Assembly (NCBI GenBank): GCA_039707465.1
Contig: CM077645.1
Span: forward strand, 144,453,503-144,517,502
Direction of reading: 5' to 3'
Source: Rhabdophis nuchalis
Taxonomy: Eukaryota; Chordata; Lepidosauria; Squamata; Natricidae
DNA length: 64,000 nt
The stretch's first letter is position 1; every line of letters begins with the position of its first letter. The notes beneath the pieces are model-generated. The model worked only from the letters and a program-made list of their open reading frames with translations. It did not search any database and was not told the DNA's origin. The position numbers and the translations under genes were made by a program. Positions 55,089 through 64,000 of this stretch are shown here, piece after piece.

Positions 55089-55395
55089 ACTATCCTTTCT
55101 AGAAACCAGTTTTTGAATTTGTAAAGTTAGTTTTGCTTCTGTACAGGCTGCGTTTGAAAAAGGGAGGGAGGGTAGAGAGCATCTGCAGGATAGAGAGAGA
55201 CCATTCGAATCAGCCCATTTAAGGATTTCAAGTGGTTACCTTATTGTAAGCTGAGAAGTGTCTACTAGAGAATATACAGCTGAATTCAGAAACAAATTCA
55301 GATGGATGGCTTTAAGCAAATCTTTACTTATTAACTTAAATCACTCAACTTACTTTTTTAACCAGCAATGTGAAGTAGATGGTTGTCAAAAACAT
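55088..55395. other. Unassigned sequence
   Basis: No gene or repeat family recognised. Confidence 0.5.
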
Positions 55396-55403
55396 CCTAC
55401 AAC

Positions 55404-55772
55404 CAGAGGTGGTATTCTACCGGTTCGGACTGGTTTGCCCGAACAGGTAGCGGAAATCATGGGTGTCTCCACCCACCTGCCCTGGCTCTATGGCATCCCA
55501 TTTAGGCCCTTTTTAAGTGAAAAGTTCATCTGTGGAAGGCTTAGCACATGCGCAGAGGTGGCGTGTGTGCTCACATTTGCAAACCGGTAGGGAAGGTAAG
55601 TAACTACCAACCAGTGGTGGGTTTCTGCATGCTCGCACCTACTCGCGAGAGCCGGTTGGTGAAATTTAGAGAACCGGTGAGAGGGGGTTCCACTGGCGTA
55701 CCTGGAAGTAAATCTGGCCCGCCGCTGCCAGTGACCCAACGGGAAGGAAAGGAAAGGAAAGGAAAGGAAGAA

Positions 55773-55824
<52 letters not shown>

Positions 55825-56012
55825 ATTTATCATCACAATTGAGTCCAAAACTTTGGTTGCTAAGCAAGAGCATTGTTAAATGAGCTTCACCACATTTTAA
55901 AAGGTGGCCACTCCCACCCTGTCACATGACTGCCAAGCCACACCCACAAAATAGGCCACACCTACAGAGTAGGTTCTAAAAAATTTGAAACCCACCACTG
56001 CTACCAACCCTG
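55404..56012. mobile_element. hAT-like MITE split by a second hAT-like element
   Basis: Begins CAGAGGTGGTATTCTACCGG, like 13553-13748, and its right end ACTACCAACCCTG resumes after the nested insertion, at 56001-56012. Outer flanks CCTACAAC (55396-55403) and CCTAAAAC (56013-56020) match at 7 of 8. Without the insert it is about 212 bp. Confidence 0.88.
55612..56000. mobile_element. hAT-like element nested in another, perfect 8-bp TSD
   Basis: Begins CAGTGGTGGGTTTCTGCATG and ends GAAACCCACCACTG. The perfect duplication CTACCAAC lies at 55604-55611 and 56001-56008. Same family as 22996-23374, but its internal array is (AAAG)n (55747-55825) instead of (AAGG)n. Contains the same 'cacaattgagtccaaaac' stretch. 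Confidence 0.93.
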
Positions 56013-56020
56013 CCTAAAAC

Positions 56021-59000
56021 CTACATGGTTGAATTTGTCTGTTGAGCAGTTCCTATTGCATTATGTCATCAACTGCTATAGCTTTATAACAACTACATTC
56101 GGTATAACCAGCTAGGTTTTTTTTAATAAATAAGGACTGAGGTGTTGAATCAACTCTGTGTTATAAAAAAAAATCTTCCTCAATCAAACCTATGACATAA
56201 TTATTACCACTTTTACATCAGATGAGGTTTTAGTGAAGTTATTAATACTGCACGAAGAAATCGTTCAGTACCAGAGGAAGTAAAACCAGATTGCTTACTG
56301 GAAGCACTAATAAAGAAGCTAAATGTTTCTAACACATAATGTAATGGTACGAATCAATGCAGAAGTCTCTATTTTTTAGATAAATTTAAACCAATTGAAA
56401 AAGAGGCCAGCAGAAAGCAAGATAGTATCACTAACAACACAGGCACGAGTTTATACAAACGCAAAGAAGTAATTACAGATGGTTCTGGTGAAATCATGTC
56501 AATTAGGTCACAATGAATAAGAATGATTAAATCATAGCAGACAAGTTACCTGCACCCCTATGTTCTTAAAACAGAATTAGAAGCTGCTCCACTTGATATG
56601 CATAATTACTGATACAGTAATATGAATACATGTCAGGTACCACAAAAGTTACCTGAATACAAATATAGATCTGAACACAATCTTGTGGTTTCTTTAGCAG
56701 GCATGTTGGCACAGCACTGAATATAGAGTTTTATAGACCTGGAGATTTTGGACTACACTTGATTGCAAAATATAAGTTTGGCATTGTACAACATGATTCC
56801 TGTTGATGATGTTGCATTTTGCTTGGCAATATCTGATTACATTTGGAAAACATTAACTTTTGTGATGAATATGAACAGCTCTGTAGGCTAGACAGCCTTG
56901 TGAAATATTTTGCCTTGTGGTAGCAAAATAGTTCTTAAGGTACTATATTTCCCTAGAATCAAGGAACTATATTCTGGGCGTCGGGAAATACTAGTCTTTA
57001 CTCCATTTTTGTGTTCATTAGTATTGTGACAATCATTGGAAAAGGATTTCAGAAATAATATGTCTCTCAGGAATAATGCGTCTTTCAGGAAGCTTTGCAT
57101 ACTGTACAGCGAGTTCAAGATCTGATATATCAGTTTTTTAAAAGCTGGTGACAGTTGAGGGAAAAGACCACATTTGAGACCTTGGATAGCTTCTGCAAAT
57201 TAGAGAAGAAATGCTGAACTGAAAGATAAGCAAACTGATGTGATAATAAGGCAGCTCCCTACATTTTTTACATGGCACAATGAATATTAATGGTGGTAAC
57301 TGAACAGAACTTCCATGTCAAAACCATATGATGATAGGTTTAATTTTTTTAGTAGCATCTCTACAAATGCAACAGTCCAAAGGAGGACTACTGAACCAGC
57401 TCTGTTAAAACAAAATAGCAAAACAAAAGCAATGTTTTGGTCACATTATGCCACAATATTGTGTTCTACTTTATTGTGTCCTTCTCCAACCATGCTTTTC
57501 AAGGAATGCAACCATACATGCATTTTTCATCAACTGCCCAGTAAGTTATTCCTTCATCCATTATATGGACATTACACTATTCTTACTCAGGCAGGCTTGC
57601 AGTACTATCCCACAAATATTAATACATGATTACAATGACCAACTACAGAAAGCCTAATGCTAGGCTGGTCATTATTTATTTCATAGCACATATTGATGAT
57701 TACAACAAGCCTGGATAATAATTTAAATCATCTGAACATAATGTACAAGACCAATAAAACCAGGGTAGTGATACATTAAATTTAAAAAAGTATAGTACAT
57801 CTTGGTACTTAAATTATAAGGTTGGTTTTGTAAGATTATATAGAAAACGTACAACAGGCCCTGTTGCATGATCTGCTAGATGTTACCTAATCAAGTGCCC
57901 AGGATCTCACACAATTAAAAATATAGGATAGGATTGCTAGGACTGGACAGATTCCCCATCTCTGATCCAAAAGAGGGGTCCCTAATCTCATTGGCATAAT
58001 AGGCATTTAGGTAAGTTCTTGTTAGTCATTTGAGGGTTACTGTTGTGGGCTACGGAGATGCTTTACCCATTATAAGCATCACAACCACAAGTGGCACAGG
58101 TAGAAACTATCAATGAGTGGCCTGAAGCCCACATCCAACTTATGGAGTCCATTTGGGCACTCCACAATATTATTATAAATAACAGGCCAAACCCTAATAT
58201 TTTGATTTGCAGCCGGCCATTTTCCTACTTCCACCTCACCCACTTTCCAGATCCCTAAAAATGGTTTGATTCCATTTTTTCTCCAGAAGTGCATTCATAT
58301 TGGAAAACAATGTACTCCAAACTAAAACATTTCTGCTTAAAAAGCTGCAATAGCCTGGAAGGTTGTGAAATCCAGTGAGTAAAATGTTATTTTCAGAAAA
58401 ATTCTTGCCAGATAGAAGACTTCAGTTTACTTTTTAATTAAAAAAATATGGTGATACTTAAGCAGCATAAACATTTAGTCCTAAACAAATAAATAAGTTA
58501 CCAGTGTATCAGTTAATGTTGAAATAAATACTAGTTATGTTTGCGAACCATATTTCCCAAATCTGATGAAGGAGACTGTTGCATATGCATGTTCATTCAA
58601 CAATAAATTAACTAAGTCCCGTATAAGCTATGTTTTCTTCCCTTGTTATGAAATCCAGAGCACAGTGACTTCTACAATTCTGCAATTAATCCTTGCCTTG
58701 TCCCCAAATCACTGAAAACTTTGGTTTCCAAGTGCATCAGGATCCTTATATTGCATAGCTTGGTTCATGTGGATGCCAACACTTAGTTAATAAAAGCTTT
58801 TCTCCTACAGACATTGCACCAAGAGTGTGAATGTCCAGTGGGAAAAAATAATGTCAGCAATGAAATACTCACCATGTTGTAACAAGTAAGTGGAAGTTTA
58901 GACATCTTTATACTCACTGAGTTAAGTTAGCACCAGACTGCAACCCGGATATATTTTTATGGCATTGTGGTTGTAATCTTAGGCTTTTCATTTTGTTCTC

Positions 59001-59918
59001 TATAAATATCCATATTAAAAATTTAGCACTGTTTCCACAGAAAATATACAGCTAGGGTATGAAAAGTTTTTTAACTGGGTCATTTTTAGTACTTATGTGG
59101 CTCTATTCCCTGTTTTATTTCTTCTTTAATATTTAATTGCTTCTACAACCAGCAACTCTTTCATAAAGCTGGAGGAACACGGATTTCACAGAAGTCACGA
59201 TTTGTGAGGATGCAAGAAAATCTTTTAAAAGGCTGTGGCATTCATATACGTTGGCTGGGAGCACAGGAAATCATAATATGACTTAAATGAAATATGGAAA
59301 TTGATACTTAAGATGAGCAGGTCCTACATTTAACAGATTCATTATGTCTGTTATATGATATAATAAAAATAACAGAAGGTCTGGTCTGGACCACTTTGAA
59401 CATAATCAGTTCAGGAATATTTGGTTTTTCTAGTATTATTGGATGCAATCAGGTCATGGAAGCTAAACCTCAACCGCAACTATAGGCACATGTTGCCCAA
59501 CCTTTCAATAAATCAGAAGCACAGAGTAAAAAAAGTTGTGTTCTATTGAGTCAGATCATTGTTCCAGCGCAACAAAACATTTGTCCTGATTGGCAAAGCT
59601 CTTTCAGAATTTCATAAAGGGATCTTTTCCTAGCATACTCAAAATCTTCTTCACTTAAAAGATGTGATCTACCACTAAGCCACAGACACTCATAGTCTAG
59701 CAGAGGGCTGAGCAGCCTCTGGCCAAAAGGCTACATGAAAAAACAGATGTGTGTGGACAATTCCTTTCCTTTCTAAGGACATAAACATTATGGCCCTTGA
59801 AATCCTTGGCACCCAAAACCATGTTTTCAAACAGTATACTGCAATACACAAAAGGTTACACCCCTGATTTAAAGTTAACATATCAGCTTGCTTGCTCTGT
59901 CTTCCTTCTCTTCCTTAA
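56021..59918. other. Repeat-poor unassigned sequence, 3.9 kb
   Basis: I recognise no interspersed repeat, microsatellite, exon or RNA gene here, in contrast with the rest of the window. Small open frames lack domain content. Confidence 0.45.
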
Positions 59919-59926
59919 GCATGCAT

Positions 59927-60182
59927 CGGGGTGGGATTCTATCGGTTCGGCCCGGCTTCAAGGATCAGCTGAGAGAGAACCGGTTCGCTCTGACCTTCAG
60001 GTGGGCCTGCCCGCCCCAAGATTATATTCACCTATATTTCCTTGTTTTTTAGCCCAGGTGATTGGCATGGCAGAGTGGATTGCCATGCCTCAGTTGCTTT
60101 TCTGTGAAGTGCGTATCAGGCATGTCAGGCGCGCACACGAGCAAAGTGAACCGGTTGTTAGATTGGTAGGATGCCACTCCTG
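59927..60182. mobile_element. hAT-like MITE, perfect 8-bp TSD
   Basis: Begins CGGGGTGGGATTCTATCGG and ends GATGCCACTCCTG. The perfect duplication GCATGCAT lies at 59919-59926 and 60183-60190. It carries GAACCGGTT words near 59978 and 60149. The 141-codon frame at 59797-60222 runs through it by chance. Confidence 0.87.
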
Positions 60183-60190
60183 GCATGCAT

Positions 60191-62691
60191 CAATGCAATG
60201 GTTTAAATTAACCAGTTATTAGGACAGTTAGGTTAGTTTTGGATATAAACTAATTTAGAAGACCTCAAGTTTCTTATTGTTGGTATAATGTGGCTTGTCT
60301 TTCTTGAATATAATAATAAACTATCATTGCATTATACTGAAGACATCTTTAAGGGAATAGTCTGTTTGCTTCCCCACCTATACTTTTCTGATGTGGTTCA
60401 ATCTCACTGGATAGATACTATTTTAATTTTGTTTCATCTGACCTCAGTGTATATTAGGAAAAAAAAGAGTTTGCTTTATCCTGTTAATGAATAATAGTTT
60501 AAATTAGTATGCTAGTTTATTATGATGATTCATGATAATTTATTTATCATGCTGTATAACCTAGGTCTACAACAGGTTGATTTGAGATGAATGTGTATTC
60601 ATTTTTTTCTGAAAAGCCCAAATTGTCATTCTTTTTAAAAGACAGCCAGCCACCAGGTAAAGCAACTGATAATCTTGCATTCAAAACAAGAAAAATCACA
60701 TAATTTGTTAGAGGGAAAAATTGATATAATAGAAATTGTCAACCACAAGTATCTTGAAATCTTTATTTTAGGCTCATTTATTCTTATGCCACCTCACTCC
60801 TGAAAGCATCTGACAGAGGAATAGACAGAACTTTGATGAGCACAAAAACTTTGATGAGCGCAAAAAAGCAACACCATATTGAAGGGGTTGAAAAGAAAGA
60901 AAGCTACTATGACTGGTCAAGGCACATATAAGTTAACCCTATTTCCTCATTCACAGTGATTGAGTCACAAGACCATCATGATATAATCCATGGCTAGTTT
61001 TCTCATATGGTTTAAGGGGGGGGGGAATCTCTGATCAGATCATCTTAACCTAATTAATCTAAATTAAAAAACAGAAATAAAACTATTAACCAGTGTTTGC
61101 TCTATGATTCAAGATGTTGTTCACCTCCGAACCAGGAAAATACATATCTTCTGTCATCAGATCAATCACAGTGATCCGAATCACTTATGCATTATCTTTC
61201 ACAGTTTATCTACTATACCTGAAAATGTTATTATCGTTATCATCATCATCATCATTTCTCACAGCATACATGTCCACAGGGAAGGCAAGAGAAACAACTA
61301 GCAGGAGCTGTGTCAAGATGTCTGCATACATTATGTAAATTATGTACTTGCATCATGATGCCTCAATGCAAATTACATAATTGCATTATTTACATCATCA
61401 TTTTGGCATCATTTAATGGATTCTTATTATTGTAATTGTATCAACTACCAGAAAAGCATCCCAATAACTGCCATGAGATCATTAGAAATAACAAAGGCAC
61501 TAATATTTTATAGTATTTGGAATACAGGCATGTAGTATAGGAGATCTAAAAACAAACGTCTGATAATTATGAAAATTATGTTAGTTGGCATCCTAACGAC
61601 TTTGTACCTATACTCCATTTCATTTCATATCCTTGCACCTTAAAACTGTGGCTGATTTCTTTATTTTGCAGCATTTTTTCTGGCAGCAATCCAGGTTTTA
61701 AAGGAGTCTAGGATTGCAGATCTTAAACCAGCTTCCTTCCTAGTCTGAAAAAGGACAGAGAACAATTTCACTCCAGAAAAAAAAAAGACATATTGCTGAT
61801 ACTGTGGAAATTAAAATATGGCATCTGATTTACAATGTATGATAAAGCCATTCCTTTCCGAGGTCATTTTCATATGACTGGAGTAAGCTGATCCTTAAAA
61901 CAAAGGAAAACAAAAAGGACTTCTCGGTATGTTTTAACATTTTCCTAGAATACCAACCCACAAACGTGTGAGAATGACAACAATATTTGGAACAATTGAG
62001 AATTGAAGAATAGGCTTTTCATCCTTTCCCCAAGCCTGGACATTAACATGTTAAAGATTCCTTTCTATTTTAAACTCATTGATCTTTTATGTTTGAAAGA
62101 TAAATTGCACAGGAGTACATACACATATGCCCCACCAGTATCCTCACATCGAAGCAATTAAAACTTCTGAAGGAAAGAGAAACAATTAAGTATTTGTCAG
62201 ACGGAGAGTTAAGATTAATTGAGCAAGTGAGACAGCAGGGCAACAAGACAGAGTGATTAAACTGAAAGCCTCCCTCTGTACGTTTGCACCAAGAATAAAT
62301 GTGTTTAATCTTTCTCAACAAGTGCAGTGGAAATAATGATAGCAGACTTTAGCTATACTGGAAAATCTGACTGATTTTTCCCCTTTCAAAAGAACTGGTC
62401 AGAAAAGAAATATTATATTTTAAAATTTCCAATAATAACATTAGCATTTCCAATACTAATATTAGGACAGGTAAATTGCTATAGCTTCCATGTCAAAGAT
62501 TATTTCTAGCCACCAACTTTCACTCCTTCCTGGAAGTTGCAGGCATCTACTTTTTGGGAGGAAGATAAGGAATAAGTTTTTCTATTCCAAAGGAGGGTAG
62601 TTGGTAGTACCGGCCCTCAAAAAATTTCATGCTAAAATGGTAGCTACAATGGAGCTAAGTAGTACGGTTGGGATATTGTTTGAGTTTATGA
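60191..62691. other. Repeat-poor unassigned sequence, 2.5 kb
   Basis: Only a short (ATC)n tract at 61233-61256 stands out. No gene or repeat family recognised. Confidence 0.45.
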
Positions 62692-62755
62692 GTTTGAGTT
62701 TATTCGACTTGTATCCCGCACCTATCTCCCAGAAGGGACCCAGGGCGGCTCAAAA
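62692..62755 (-). mobile_element. L2-like LINE 3' terminus
   Basis: 'gacttgtatcccgcacctat' and 'gacccagggcggct' are the complement of the tail seen at 19905-19985 and 5165-5240. Confidence 0.65.
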
Positions 62756-62767
62756 TAATCTAGAACC

Positions 62768-63258
62768 ATGATGGTGGATTTATGGCACACATGCCAGATG
62801 TGACATGCAGAGCTCTCTCTGTGGCCACACACAATATCGCCCCAACCCAGCTCCAATCACGTTTCTCCATCACGTTTCACTCAATCAATTCCAACTTCTC
62901 ACAAAGTTGGAATTGATTGAGTGAACTTTTTCACTTGTGCACTTCAGAATGGAGGAGGCGGGGTCCTGCGATGTGGAGCCACAATGCGACCCATATGGCA
63001 AAGAGCTGTGCTGTGGCTCCCTGTCACCCTTTCACGGTAGAGGGATGAAAGAACTGTTGTCCTGTCACAGCGATGGCTGGGGCTGGGGGGGAGAAGTGGA
63101 GATGTCAGCGATGCTCCACCTCTCCTCAGCAAACTGGGCCTGGAGGAGCTCAGAGTGTTGCAGGCTGAACGTCAGAGGGTCAGAAGGCATGCTCCTATGC
63201 CACTCCAACACGTGTTTCCAGTGGTCCTCTGACCTGAATAGTATTGTAGCCTGCCGTA
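62768..63258. other. hAT-derived fragment, perfect hairpin and GC-rich filler
   Basis: 62768-62826 ('catgatggtggatttatggc', 'gcagagctctctctgtgg') resembles a worn copy of the CAGTGATGG hAT family. 62878-62923 is a perfect hairpin with 20-bp arms. 62950-63258 is GC-rich and not assigned. The 114-codon frame at 62937-63281 has no recognisable domain. Confidence 0.45.
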
Positions 63259-64000
63259 GTGGTGATGTGCCAGTGCCTTGAAGCCGTGCGGGCCTGGATG
63301 GGAAGTAACAGACTTAGACTCAACCCGTCCAAGACCGAGTGGCTGTGGTTTCCGGCATCCCGGTACAACCAGTTGACTCCATAACTGGCCATAGGGGACG
63401 AACACCTTACCCCTGTGGATGGGGCACACAACTTGGGCATCCTCCTGGATACCCGGCTGTCCATGGAAGATCAAGTGACAGCCGTGGCCAGGAGGGCGTT
63501 TTACCAGGTTCGCCTGGTACGCCAGTTGCGTCCCCTATTGGATCGGGATGCCCTTTGCACAGTCACTCATGCCCTCATGACATCCCGACTGGATTACTGC
63601 AATTCTCTCTATATGGGGCTCCCGAAGATGCACCCGAAGACTTCAGCTTGTCCAGAATGCAGCCGCGCGAGCAATAATGGGAACCTCTAGGTTTACCCAA
63701 ATAACACCGCTCTTGCGCGAGCTGCATTGGCTGCCTGTCGTCTTTCAGGTGCGCTTCAAGGTGTTAGTTACCATCTTTAAAGCGCTCCATGGCACGGGAC
63801 CTAGTTATCTGCGGGATCGGATCCTGCCCCATACATCCCTGCGGCCGATTCGCTCCCACAGAGAGGGACTTCTCCGGGTGCTGTCCACTAGGCTATGCCA
63901 GCGGGCGACGCCCAGGGGAAGGGCCTTCTCTGTGGCGGGCCCAGCCCTCTGGAACGACCTTCCCCCCGAAATTAGAACAACTACGGACCTCCGCTCCTTC
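63259..64000 (+). pseudogene. L2-like LINE reverse transcriptase C-terminus, runs off the window
   Basis: Encodes 'SNRLRLNPSKTEWLWFPAS' (after the RT catalytic core), 'LGILLDTRLSMEDQVTAVAR' (63433-63492), 'ALMTSRLDYCNSLYMGLP' (63571-63624), 'QLVQNAAARAIMGTS' in another phase from about 63645, 'RELHWLPVVFQVRFKVLV' and 'RAFSVAGPALWNDLPPE' (63921-63971). The order is that of L2/CR1-group LINE C-termini. A frameshift near 63640, a stop after 'YNQLTP', and loss of the catalytic core upstream show it is defective. It shares its last 150 bases with the minus-strand copy at 5370-5592. Confidence 0.85.

Overview
The window is AT-rich vertebrate nuclear DNA, most likely from a squamate reptile and probably an advanced snake. 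That assignment is an inference from the repeat families: Sauria-type tRNA SINEs, BovB/RTE and CR1 LINE pieces, CR1 tails running into (AATAG)n, an R4/Dong-like LINE, L2-like LINE ends, DIRS tyrosine-recombinase retrotransposons, and many short hAT-like and TA-flanked inverted-repeat elements. I recognise no exon of a host gene, no functional tRNA or rRNA gene and no CRISPR array. The window looks like intergenic or deep-intronic sequence.

Layout. 0-9 kb: a (TC)n(AC)n tract, a Sauria SINE, a dead CR1 reverse transcriptase gene, an L2-like 3' end and a hAT element. 9-19 kb: a dense layer of short DNA elements, several with readable 8-bp or TA target duplications. It includes a BovB fragment split by two insertions, a putative solo LTR inside a tetranucleotide repeat, and a Sauria SINE split by a hAT element. 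19-26 kb: scattered SINE, mariner-like and hAT-like elements.

26-44 kb: two related DIRS retrotransposons, both on the minus strand. The first (26.3-29.3 kb) has only the gag half and the start of RT, and is flanked by a nearly identical 292-bp direct repeat of non-element DNA. The second (37,502-43,442) is structurally complete: inverted terminal repeats, an internal complementary region, an intact gag, an RT/RNase H frame with two nonsense codons, and an intact tyrosine recombinase. Gag would package the RNA, RT/RNase H would make the cDNA, and the recombinase would integrate a circular intermediate. This copy should not be autonomous because RT is interrupted. Both insertions lie directly after the same 8-mer, AATGAAAA.

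44-56 kb: CR1 and L1-like retroposons, a half-hairpin element with a perfect 8-bp duplication, a 135-bp near-perfect palindrome, two neighbouring R4-like LINE tails (one containing a piece of a diverged DIRS gene), and one hAT element nested in another. 56-62.7 kb is nearly free of recognisable repeats. The window ends inside an L2-like reverse transcriptase C-terminus.

All boundaries and family names come from reading the sequence by eye. No alignment or database search was run.
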